DNA from: Nitrospira sp.
GTDB taxonomy: Bacteria > Nitrospirota > Nitrospiria > Nitrospirales > Nitrospiraceae
Assembly (NCBI GenBank): GCA_024760545.1
Contig: CP060501.1
Coordinates: 2,744,036-2,808,035, forward strand
Direction of reading: 5' to 3'
DNA: 64,000 nucleotides
Below are positions 35,489 to 43,101 of the stretch, piece after piece. The notes beneath the pieces are model-generated. The model saw only the letters and a list, made by a program, of their open reading frames with translations. It was not told the DNA's origin and ran no database searches. Position 1 is the first letter of the stretch. Every line of letters starts with the position of its first letter. The position numbers and the translations under genes are program-made.

Positions 35489-35521
35489 TGACCGAGGATG
35501 GACTCCGTCCTTCCTCGGTCA
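35489..35521 (+). terminator. Strong hairpin between small secreted protein gene and catalase
   Basis: TGACCGAGGA (35489-35498) pairs perfectly with TCCTCGGTCA (35512-35521), with an inner GGAC/GTCC stem (35500-35503/35507-35510). No T-run follows. It may end or attenuate transcription from the upstream gene, or stabilise its mRNA. Confidence 0.5.
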
Positions 35522-35611
35522 CTTCGAAATCGAGGCGGAGCGTTACTGCAAAGCGGAGAGAAGAAGGAACCTCATGCGAACAGATCTATATCTAAAACAA
35601 GAGGAGACGCT

Positions 35612-37069
35612 ATGAACGATGAGAAGAAACTGACTACTGCCGCCGGATGTCCGGTCACCGACAACCAGAATGTGGTGACCGCCGGGCCACGCGGCCCACA
35701 ACTATTGCAGGATGTGTGGTTCCTGGAAAAACTCGCGCATTTCGATCGTGAAGTGATCCCCGAGCGCCGCATGCATGCGAAGGGCTCCGGCGCCTATGGC
35801 ACGTTTACGGTGACACAGGACATCACCCAGTACACACGTGCGAAGATCTTTAGTCAGGTCGGAAAGAAGACCGAGCTGTTCGCCCGCTTCACCACGGTCG
35901 CGGGTGAGCGCGGCGCCGCCGACGCCGAGCGCGATATCCGAGGCTTTGCCCTAAAATTCTACACCGAGGAAGGCAACTGGGATCTGGTCGGCAACAACAC
36001 GCCCGTGTTCTTCCTGCGCGATCCTCTCAAATTTCCCGACCTCAATCACGCGGTCAAGCGAGACCCGCGCACCAACCTCCGTAGCGCGAAGAACAACTGG
36101 GATTTCTGGACCTCGCTGCCTGAAGCCCTGCATCAGATTACGATCGTCATGAGCGATCGCGGCATCCCGGCGACTTACCGTCATATGCACGGCTTCGGGA
36201 GCCATACCTTCAGTTTCATCAACGCCAAGCGCGAACGCCACTGGGTCAAGTTCCACTTCAAGTGCCAACAGGGCATCAAAAACTTGACCGATACTGAGGC
36301 CGCGACGTTGATCGGCAAGGACCGCGAAAGCCACCAACGTGACCTCTACGAGAGTATTGAGAAAGGCGACTATCCCAAGTGGACGCTCCAGGTGCAGATC
36401 ATGCCGGAAGCCGACGCTTCAAAGGTGCCCTATCATCCCTTCGATCTGACCAAAGTGTGGCCGCACAGGGATTATCCCCTCATTGAGGTCGGCGTGATGG
36501 AACTCAACCGCAACCCCGAAAACTTCTTCGCCGAGGTCGAACAGTCCGCGTTCAACCCGGCGAATGTCGTGCCGGGCATCGGCTTCTCACCCGACAAGAT
36601 GTTGCAGGGTCGTCTCTTCAGCTATGGCGACGCGCAGCGCTACCGACTCGGTGTGAATCACCATTTGATCCCGGTGAACGCTCCACGGTGTCCGGCTCAC
36701 AGCTACCACCGAGACGGCGCGATGCGTGTAGACGGTAATCATGGGGGCACCCTCGGTTATGAGCCGAACAGCTCCGGTGAATGGAAAGAGCAACCGGATT
36801 TCCGCGAGCCAGCGCTCGGCTTGGAGGGCAGCGCAGACCATTGGAACCACCGAGAAGACACAGACTACTTCTCGCAGCCCGGCGCGCTGTTCCGGTTAAT
36901 GACGACCGCCCAGCAGCAACTGCTGTTTGAAAACACGGCTCGTTCCATCGGTGCGGCGCCTCGAGACATCCAGATACGCCATATCCGCCACTGCCTCAAG
37001 GCCGATCCGGCGTATGGCAAAGGCATTGCCGATGCCTTGGGTATTGCGTTGACGGAAGTGTCCGCTTAG
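35612..37069 (+). CDS. katA: Monofunctional haem catalase
   Basis: 485 aa, the size of small-subunit (clade 3) catalases. ATG 35612 follows AGAGGAGACGCT; the frame from 35498 runs through the hairpin. Landmarks: [13 protein letters not shown] with the distal His; [39 protein letters not shown] with the distal Asn; and [14 protein letters not shown], where Tyr is the haem ligand. It decomposes hydrogen peroxide in the cytoplasm. It is convergent with the ABC exporter operon, with a GC-rich hairpin between. Confidence 0.96.
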   Translation: MNDEKKLTTAAGCPVTDNQNVVTAGPRGPQLLQDVWFLEKLAHFDREVIPERRMHAKGSGAYGTFTVTQDITQYTRAKIFSQVGKKTELFARFTTVAGERGAADAERDIRGFALKFYTEEGNWDLVGNNTPVFFLRDPLKFPDLNHAVKRDPRTNLRSAKNNWDFWTSLPEALHQITIVMSDRGIPATYRHMHGFGSHTFSFINAKRERHWVKFHFKCQQGIKNLTDTEAATLIGKDRESHQRDLYESIEKGDYPKWTLQVQIMPEADASKVPYHPFDLTKVWPHRDYPLIEVGVMELNRNPENFFAEVEQSAFNPANVVPGIGFSPDKMLQGRLFSYGDAQRYRLGVNHHLIPVNAPRCPAHSYHRDGAMRVDGNHGGTLGYEPNSSGEWKEQPDFREPALGLEGSADHWNHREDTDYFSQPGALFRLMTTAQQQLLFENTARSIGAAPRDIQIRHIRHCLKADPAYGKGIADALGIALTEVSA

Positions 37070-37093
37070 GACAATTGCCGCGTAGAACCGGGA

Positions 37094-37120
37094 GGCGGGG
37101 GATCGAATTGTCCCCCCGCC
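37094..37120. terminator. GC-rich hairpin between convergent catalase and ABC permease genes
   Basis: GGCGGGGG (37094-37101) pairs with CCCCCGCC (37113-37120), loop of 11 bases. Lying in the short gap between convergent genes, it could serve both strands, though neither side has a clear T-run. Confidence 0.5.
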
Positions 37121-37124
37121 GCTG

Positions 37125-38264
37125 TCAATCCAGGGACTTCTGGAAGCGGGTCACGCTAATCGCCAACATGGCCGTGCCTAGGAGGCTCATGGCGACCATC
37201 TGCGGCCAGAGCACGTCCAAGCCCACGCCTTTTAGATAGATGCCCCGCAGCACTTCCAGAAAATAGCGCAACGGATTCAGATAGGTGAGTGTTTGCATCC
37301 AATCCGGCATACTGCTAATGGGTGTGCCGAAGCCGGAGAACATAATGGCCGGCATGTTGAAGAAAAATCCCGATACCATCGCTTGCTGCTGGGTCTTAGA
37401 AATAGTGGAGATGAAGAGTCCGATCCCCAACATGCATAGGATGAACAATACGGCGCCGATCGCGAGGACGCCAATGCTTCCACGGAATGGCACACCGAAC
37501 CAGAGGGTACCCACCAGCGAGATCAGAGTGGTGTCGAGCAGTCCGATCAGAAAGAAGGGGACGGTCTTGCCGAGAATGAACTCCATGCGGCCGATGGGTG
37601 TGACCATAATCTGTTCGAGCGTGCCGATTTCCCGCTCGCGGACCACGGCAAACGCTGTCAGGCTCACGACCATGACCAAAATCAAATTGCCGATCACACC
37701 GGGCACGAAAAACCACTGACTGTCGAAATTCACGTTGTACAACGGACGCCGCTCGAGAACGATCGAAGGAATTTGCGATGAAGCATAGGGCGATGTGCGG
37801 AGAAGATGTGCCTGTTGAAACTCTTGAGCGAATCGGGCCGCGATTTGGTTGATATAGCCGACGGCAATGAGAGCCGTATTCGAATTACTGCTGTCCACGA
37901 TCACTTGAAGCCGCGCCGTCTGCCCTTTCCCGAGGTCTTGAGCAAAGCCTGCGTTGATCTGGAGGGCCACCGTGACCTCTCCGCGATCGATCCAATCTCG
38001 AATCTGCTGACGATCGTTCAGGTATGCCCGAACATCGAAGTAGGGACTTGCGGTAAAACGGGACACGAGATCGCGGCTCACTTGGCTATGATCGTAATCC
38101 AACACCGCGGTGGGAATGTGGTGGACGTCCAAGGTTGCGGCGTAGCCGAAGATGAGCATCTGAATAATGGGAGGCGCGAACAAAAGCGTGCGGGTGCGTT
38201 TGTCCCGAAAGACTTGGATGAACTCTTTGATCAACATGCCACGAAGGCGTCCCAACATGTGCAT
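37125..38264 (-). CDS. ABC-2 type exporter permease (YbhR-like)
   Basis: 379 aa. N-terminal TM helix within FIQVFRDKRTRTLLFAPPII, a periplasmic domain (about 45-180), and five C-terminal TM helices with the ABC-2 motif VREREIGTLEQIMVTPIGRM. This is the layout of YbhR/DrrB-like permeases of ABC exporters. It is the last gene of the - strand operon; it starts one base after the stop of its partner permease, with which it shares overall design. Confidence 0.92.
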   Translation of the reverse strand: MHMLGRLRGMLIKEFIQVFRDKRTRTLLFAPPIIQMLIFGYAATLDVHHIPTAVLDYDHSQVSRDLVSRFTASPYFDVRAYLNDRQQIRDWIDRGEVTVALQINAGFAQDLGKGQTARLQVIVDSSNSNTALIAVGYINQIAARFAQEFQQAHLLRTSPYASSQIPSIVLERRPLYNVNFDSQWFFVPGVIGNLILVMVVSLTAFAVVREREIGTLEQIMVTPIGRMEFILGKTVPFFLIGLLDTTLISLVGTLWFGVPFRGSIGVLAIGAVLFILCMLGIGLFISTISKTQQQAMVSGFFFNMPAIMFSGFGTPISSMPDWMQTLTYLNPLRYFLEVLRGIYLKGVGLDVLWPQMVAMSLLGTAMLAISVTRFQKSLD

Positions 38265-38265
38265 C

Positions 38266-39399
38266 CTAGGCCAGCTTTTTGTGAAACGCCCGCGTGGCCA
38301 AGAGTGTCAAGAGTGCGGCAAAGAGGGCCAAGGCGAGCAGATCATCCAGAAGATATACGAGCGGCGATCCCTTGAGAAAGACATCGCGAATGACTGACAT
38401 GAAATAGCGCGCAGGGATCACATGCGTGATGACCCGGATCACGGTCGGCATTTGATCGATAGGATAGAGAAACCCCGACAACAGAAAGGCCGGCAGGAAC
38501 GTGGCAATCAAGGCCGCTTGACTGGCAGCCAGTTGAGACTTGGCCACGACCGACACGGCGTATCCCAGAGCGAGGACGACGAGTAAAAACAGAGTGCAGC
38601 TCAGGACAAACACGCCCCATTGCCCGCGAAACGGCACCTCGAACCACCAGATCGCCAAACCGGCGCAGAGCATGGTATCGATGAGCCCGATCGCAAAATA
38701 CGGCACGAGCTTGCCGACCATCAGTTCGATAGGCGTGACCGGTGTCGACACCAGCTGTTCCATGGTGCCGCGCTCCCATTCCCGAGCGATGGTCAACGAA
38801 GTGAGAAATGAGCCGATCACGGCCATGATGATAGCAACGACTCCAGGGACGATATTGGCGGTGCTTTCAAGGTTTTCGTTGAACCAGGTTCTCGTGTCGA
38901 TCCTCAAAGGAGGTGGCATGACGTCCTGCCCGTGGCGTTGAACCCAGTCCAAACGGAGTCGCTGGTTATACGCCTGAACGATGGATTCGCTGTAGCTGAG
39001 ACTGATATTGGCGGTGTTGTTGTCGGTGGCATCGACCAGGGCTTGGATGCCTACGGATCCGCCGGTATTCAATCGCTCAGAGAAATCCGTGGGTATGACG
39101 ATGGCAAGCCGGCAGGCTCCGGCGTCGAGCGCGTCGATCAGCGCCGGATAACTGTCCACGGCCTTGATGACGGAGAAATACTCCGAGGCTTGAAAATGCT
39201 TCAGAAAGTCCTGACTTTGCTGACTTCCCTCACGGTCGTACACATAGACCGGAATGTGTTGGACGTCGAAACGTACGCCATAGCCGAACGCCAGCATCAG
39301 CAGCAGCGGCATGGCCACCGTGATCAGCAGACTGGGAAGATCGCGCCGAATCTGGAGCGTTTCCTTACGCATGATGGCGAGGAGTCGATGGCAGCGCAT
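38266..39399 (-). CDS. ABC-2 type exporter permease (YbhS-like)
   Basis: 377 aa from ATG 39399, which overlaps the stop of the ATPase gene by one base (TAATG); the long frame extending to 39636 is an antisense-rich artefact over the ATPase gene. N-terminal TM in SLLITVAMPLLLMLAFGYGV, periplasmic domain about 40-185, five C-terminal TM helices with AREWERGTMEQLVSTPVTPI. It pairs with the YbhR-like protein to form the transmembrane heterodimer. Confidence 0.92.
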   Translation of the reverse strand: MRCHRLLAIMRKETLQIRRDLPSLLITVAMPLLLMLAFGYGVRFDVQHIPVYVYDREGSQQSQDFLKHFQASEYFSVIKAVDSYPALIDALDAGACRLAIVIPTDFSERLNTGGSVGIQALVDATDNNTANISLSYSESIVQAYNQRLRLDWVQRHGQDVMPPPLRIDTRTWFNENLESTANIVPGVVAIIMAVIGSFLTSLTIAREWERGTMEQLVSTPVTPIELMVGKLVPYFAIGLIDTMLCAGLAIWWFEVPFRGQWGVFVLSCTLFLLVVLALGYAVSVVAKSQLAASQAALIATFLPAFLLSGFLYPIDQMPTVIRVITHVIPARYFMSVIRDVFLKGSPLVYLLDDLLALALFAALLTLLATRAFHKKLA

Positions 39400-40349
39400 T
39401 AGCTCCTGTGCGCGCTCAATTGCGCGGTCAATGAAACGAACACGTCTTCCAAGCTTGGACGAATCGGCTCGATCCTTGATACAGCGACGCCTTGTCCGGA
39501 CAAAACAGCGCGAAGATGGGGGATCGCAGTCTGGGCGTGCTGAACCACAACGTGCAAGGCGTTGCCGAACACAGCCAGGTCCCGAATATCCGGAACGTGC
39601 TGGAGCGCATCGAGCGCCCGGCCCAGCGGATCGCATTCGATCAGCAGCAGTTCGCCGGTCATGGTCTGTTGTTTCAACTCGCTCGGCGATCCGGAAGCCA
39701 CGATCCTACCGTGAAAAATCAGAATGAGCCGGTTGCAGTACTCAGCCTCGTCCATGTAATGCGTAGTGACGAGTACGGTCACTCCGTCGGCCGCCATGGC
39801 ATGGATCAGTTCCCAGAATTGACGGCGTGAGATCGGATCGACCCCGGATGTCGGCTCGTCCAAGAAAAGAATCGGCGGGCGATGGAGCACGGCGCAGCCC
39901 AAGGCGAGCCGCTGTTTCCATCCACTGGGTAAGGTGCCGGTCACCGTCGATTCCCGTCCGACCAACCCGGCCATCTCCAGTACCCACGCCTCCCGCTCCT
40001 TGAACATCGCCGCGGGCACATCGTACATGCTGCCGAAAAAGCGAATGTTTTCGATGACCCGCAGATCGTTGTAGAGCGAAAACTTTTGCGACATGTACCC
40101 GATGTGGCGACGCACCTGTTCCGCCTCCCGTGCCACATCGTAACCAGCCACCAAGGCCTGTCCTGCGGTTGGACGAAGCAGGCCGCACAGCATACGGATC
40201 GTCGTGGATTTTCCGGCGCCGTTTGGACCCAAGAAGCCCACCACCTCTCCCGCACGTGCCTCCAGATTGATGTGGTCCACCGCCACGAAGTCCCCGAAGC
40301 GTTTGACGAGATCGCGGACACTTACCGCGGTCGTATGGAGATCCGTCAT
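39399..40349 (-). CDS. ABC exporter ATPase, second subunit (YbhF C-half-like)
   Basis: 316 aa. Walker A GPNGAGKSTT (about 39-48), Q-loop YMSQKFSLYNDL, a signature reading LPSGWKQRLALGCAVLH in which the usual LSGGQ is PSGWK, Walker B PILFLDEPTSGVDP and H-loop VTTHYMDEAE. The degenerate signature is typical of this subfamily's second domain. ATG 40349 overlaps the first ATPase's stop by four bases. In E. coli YbhF both halves are one polypeptide; here they are separate genes. Confidence 0.93.
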   Translation of the reverse strand: MTDLHTTAVSVRDLVKRFGDFVAVDHINLEARAGEVVGFLGPNGAGKSTTIRMLCGLLRPTAGQALVAGYDVAREAEQVRRHIGYMSQKFSLYNDLRVIENIRFFGSMYDVPAAMFKEREAWVLEMAGLVGRESTVTGTLPSGWKQRLALGCAVLHRPPILFLDEPTSGVDPISRRQFWELIHAMAADGVTVLVTTHYMDEAEYCNRLILIFHGRIVASGSPSELKQQTMTGELLLIECDPLGRALDALQHVPDIRDLAVFGNALHVVVQHAQTAIPHLRAVLSGQGVAVSRIEPIRPSLEDVFVSLTAQLSAHRS

Positions 40350-41281
40350 GGGGTCTCTCCGCTGCTTGTCGATGTAACAGCAACGAACAAGTCTTCGATG
40401 GTGGGTTTCACGACTTCCAGCCGGTCGAACGACAGATGTGCGGCCCGAAGTGCCGCTCGAAGCTCGGGAATTCGGCGTGTGGCGTCATCCACTACAAGAC
40501 GGACGCCGTCGCCGACAAGCCATGCATGAAGGACACCGTCTGCACCGACAAGGGCGGTCCGAATGCGGCGGGCGTCATCTGATACAACCGACAGCATGGT
40601 CCCGCGCAGGTGGGTCTTCAATTCCGCAGGCGTTTCGCAATACAGCATGTGCCCTTGGTGCAGCAACGCCACGCGATGGCATCGTTCGGCTTCATCGAGG
40701 TAGGAGGTCGACATCACAATGGCAATCCCTTCGGCAAGCAGCGAATACAGGATACGCCAGAAATCTCGACGCGAAACCGGGTCGACACCGTTGGTCGGTT
40801 CGTCGAGCAGGATCACCTGCGGGCGGTGGATGAGGGCACAGACGAGTCCGAGCTTTTGTTTCATGCCCCCTGAAAGCTTACCTGCCAAGCGGTTCGTAAA
40901 AGGACACATGCCGGCGGCGTCGAGCAAGCGTTGAGAACGCTCGACCCGTTCCGGGCGAGACACGCCGAAGACGTCTGCGTAGAAGCGAATATTTTCCTTG
41001 ACGGTCAAGTCCTCATAAAGCCCGAAGCGCTGTGGCATGTAACTGAGGCGGGCTTTTGCCGCTTCCGGATCATGGATAATGTCGGCTCCGGCGACAGTGG
41101 CCGATCCGCCGTCCGGTGTGAGGACACCGGCTAACATTCGTAACGCCGTGGTCTTCCCGGCTCCGTCGGGGCCGACCAGCCCGAAGATCTCACCGGCCTG
41201 CACCTCGAACGTGAGACGGTCTACAGCCGTGATACCCGAAAAGCGTTTCGTCAAATCTGTGACGGCGACGGTCGGAGGCAT
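40346..41281 (-). CDS. ABC exporter ATPase, first subunit (YbhF N-half-like)
   Basis: 311 aa. Walker A GPDGAGKTTALRML (about 36-49), Q-loop YMPQRFGLYEDL, canonical signature LSGGMKQKLGLVCALIH, Walker B VILLDEPTNGVDP, and TSYLDEAER, in which the H-loop His is Ser. The complementary defects in the two ATPases (degenerate signature in one, missing H-loop His in the other) suggest a heterodimer with one working site. It begins six bases after the adaptor gene. Confidence 0.93.
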   Translation of the reverse strand: MPPTVAVTDLTKRFSGITAVDRLTFEVQAGEIFGLVGPDGAGKTTALRMLAGVLTPDGGSATVAGADIIHDPEAAKARLSYMPQRFGLYEDLTVKENIRFYADVFGVSRPERVERSQRLLDAAGMCPFTNRLAGKLSGGMKQKLGLVCALIHRPQVILLDEPTNGVDPVSRRDFWRILYSLLAEGIAIVMSTSYLDEAERCHRVALLHQGHMLYCETPAELKTHLRGTMLSVVSDDARRIRTALVGADGVLHAWLVGDGVRLVVDDATRRIPELRAALRAAHLSFDRLEVVKPTIEDLFVAVTSTSSGETP

Positions 41282-41287
41282 ACGTCA

Positions 41288-42283
41288 TTATTTCGGTGGA
41301 GCGTCGATGGTCGCTTCAGCCGGCATTCCGGGCTTGAGCTCACGGTTCTGGTTGTCCAGGTTGATCTTGATGCGATAGACGAGGGTGACTCGTTCTTTGT
41401 AGGTCTCGACGCTTTTCGGCGTGAATTCAGCTTGGGATGCAATAAACGAGATGCGGCCGTGGTACTTCTTGTCGGGATAGGTGTCCGTGCGAACGGTGGC
41501 CGGTTGATCCCACTGAATTCGACCCAGATCCGTCTCGTTGATATAGCCTCGCATCCAGAGGCGGTCGACATCGGCGATCGAGACGACCGGCGTTCCACGA
41601 GAGACAACTTCGCCGAGCTCTGCCTGCCGCACGAGGACCACTCCGGAGATCGGCGCCGAGAGCACGGTATAAGACAAGTTCACGCCGGCCATCTCCAAGT
41701 ATTCCTGGGCCAGCTGGAGATTGGCTTGTCGCACAGCAATTTCCTCCTTGCGCGTGCCCTCGACAATCTCGTCCTGATTTTCCTTGAGGCGTCGATATGT
41801 CGCTTCTGCCCGCTTCATCAGCGTTTCCGCGCTGTCGACATCTTCTTGCGACACGGCTTGCTCATCGAGCAGGGCTCGGCGTCGGCGGAATTCTGCACGT
41901 TTGAGTTCGAGATCCGATTGCGCGTCGATCACAGATTGTTTCACCGCTTGGATCTGCTGCTTCCGGTTTCCGGCCAAGGCCAACTTCAGCTCAGCTTCTC
42001 GCGTTCGTACGGTCGCCTCGTCCACGCTCACTTGCTGGCGGTAATCTTCGTCATCGAGGCGCGCCAGCAGGTCTCCCTTGTTGACATGCTGGCCCTCTTG
42101 AACGGGCAACTCTACGATACGACCCGGCACCTTGAAGCTGACCACGCTCTCATGCGCCTCAATATTGCCTGCAACTCTGAGGGTATGGTCTGCCTCGCGT
42201 TCGGACAAGGAGCGCACATAGAGATACCCCCCGGTGATCACCGTTCCTGCCGCAAGAAGTATGATCAGGATTCGTTTCATCAT
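41288..42283 (-). CDS. HlyD-type membrane-fusion adaptor (YbhG-like)
   Basis: 331 aa. One N-terminal TM helix (ILIILLAAGTVITGGYLYVR), lipoyl half GRIVELPVQEGQHVNKGDLL, a coiled-coil hairpin (about 75-190), second lipoyl half LSYTVLSAPISGVVLVRQAE, then a beta-barrel with RTDTYPDKKYHGRISFIAS. It links the ABC exporter to an outer-membrane channel. It starts 12 bases after the TetR gene stop and precedes the two ATPases, the order found in the E. coli cecR-ybhG-ybhF-ybhS-ybhR operon. Confidence 0.93.
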   Translation of the reverse strand: MMKRILIILLAAGTVITGGYLYVRSLSEREADHTLRVAGNIEAHESVVSFKVPGRIVELPVQEGQHVNKGDLLARLDDEDYRQQVSVDEATVRTREAELKLALAGNRKQQIQAVKQSVIDAQSDLELKRAEFRRRRALLDEQAVSQEDVDSAETLMKRAEATYRRLKENQDEIVEGTRKEEIAVRQANLQLAQEYLEMAGVNLSYTVLSAPISGVVLVRQAELGEVVSRGTPVVSIADVDRLWMRGYINETDLGRIQWDQPATVRTDTYPDKKYHGRISFIASQAEFTPKSVETYKERVTLVYRIKINLDNQNRELKPGMPAEATIDAPPK

Positions 42284-42295
42284 CCAATTGTCGAG

Positions 42296-42937
42296 TCAGA
42301 TTGTTCGCAGCGGTCTGGCTTTCTCCGTGGTCAAGCCTTCGAGGACTACCCGCATGATGGCGGTAAAGATGGTTTTGGGGGTGGAACCCAGCTCTTCTAT
42401 TTTTGATGGATTCATCACGGCCTGCACCGCACCGAGCAGAATGTCGATCGCCAGCTTGGGCGGAATGTCCTGACGGATGATCCCCGCGCGACGACCTTCC
42501 AGGAACACTTTTCCGAAATGACGCTGAATCAGGTCCCGCCTCCGGCTTTCCACCACCGCAAACAAATCCGGCATCTCGCGGCGAATGTCGCGCAAGAACG
42601 GCGGTCGGATCTCCTCCATGTGTCCTTGCACACATTCGAGCAGACGACGGAGTGCCCTGAGGCAATCTGAGGAGGACGTGAGTGTGATACGACTCAGATC
42701 GGCATCAACGTCCCTGAACTTTTCAAGGATCACGGCTTCCACAAGAGCCGTCTTGCTCGGAAAGCCGGCGTAGAGCGTCTTTTTGCTGATGGCCATCTCG
42801 TGGGCAAGATCATCCATGGTGACGCCCCGAAACCCATGAGCCAAGAAATGCCGACGGGATTCCAGAATGATGCGTTGACGGAAGGCCATTTTAGTGGACG
42901 ACGGCCTAAAACGCGGCATGAAGGATTGCTTAGGCAT
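42296..42937 (-). CDS. TetR/AcrR-family regulator (CecR-like position)
   Basis: 213 aa. N-terminal HTH with ILESRRHFLAHGFRGVTMDD and AISKKTLYAGFPSKTALVEA. The C-terminal helical domain matches no ligand group I can name. The start is uncertain (ATG 42937, 42919 or 42889). As first gene of the ABC exporter operon it probably represses it. A short palindrome just upstream of ATG 42937 is a candidate operator. Confidence 0.9.
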   Translation of the reverse strand: MPKQSFMPRFRPSSTKMAFRQRIILESRRHFLAHGFRGVTMDDLAHEMAISKKTLYAGFPSKTALVEAVILEKFRDVDADLSRITLTSSSDCLRALRRLLECVQGHMEEIRPPFLRDIRREMPDLFAVVESRRRDLIQRHFGKVFLEGRRAGIIRQDIPPKLAIDILLGAVQAVMNPSKIEELGSTPKTIFTAIMRVVLEGLTTEKARPLRTI

Positions 42938-42948
42938 ACACCAAGGAA

Positions 42949-42959
42949 ACTGTAACAGT
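42949..42959. promoter_or_regulatory. Candidate TetR operator
   Basis: ACTGT-A-ACAGT, a perfect 11-base palindrome, lies 12 bases upstream of the regulator's first ATG. A TTGATT hexamer on the - strand (42973-42978) sits beyond it. TetR proteins usually bind longer operators, so only the core may be seen. Confidence 0.35.
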
Positions 42960-43101
42960 ATTCTGAGTTTCCAATCAATGCGAATAACCCTGAGACGGCG
43001 TGAGAATAGACGAGGTCAGCAAATGACCATTCAAACACAGTGAACTAAGATACTCACGAGTTTCAGGGACAGGGGTTATGGTCTGCTATTCGTTGATCAG
43101 A

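Noticed and set aside
38266-39636. Extended start for the YbhS-like permease
   Set aside because: The extra 79 residues are Arg/Cys-rich noise over the ATPase gene, and ATG 39399 is coupled to the ATPase stop.
41432-42406. 324-codon + strand open frame
   Set aside because: Antisense to the HlyD and TetR genes; no motifs, no start site.
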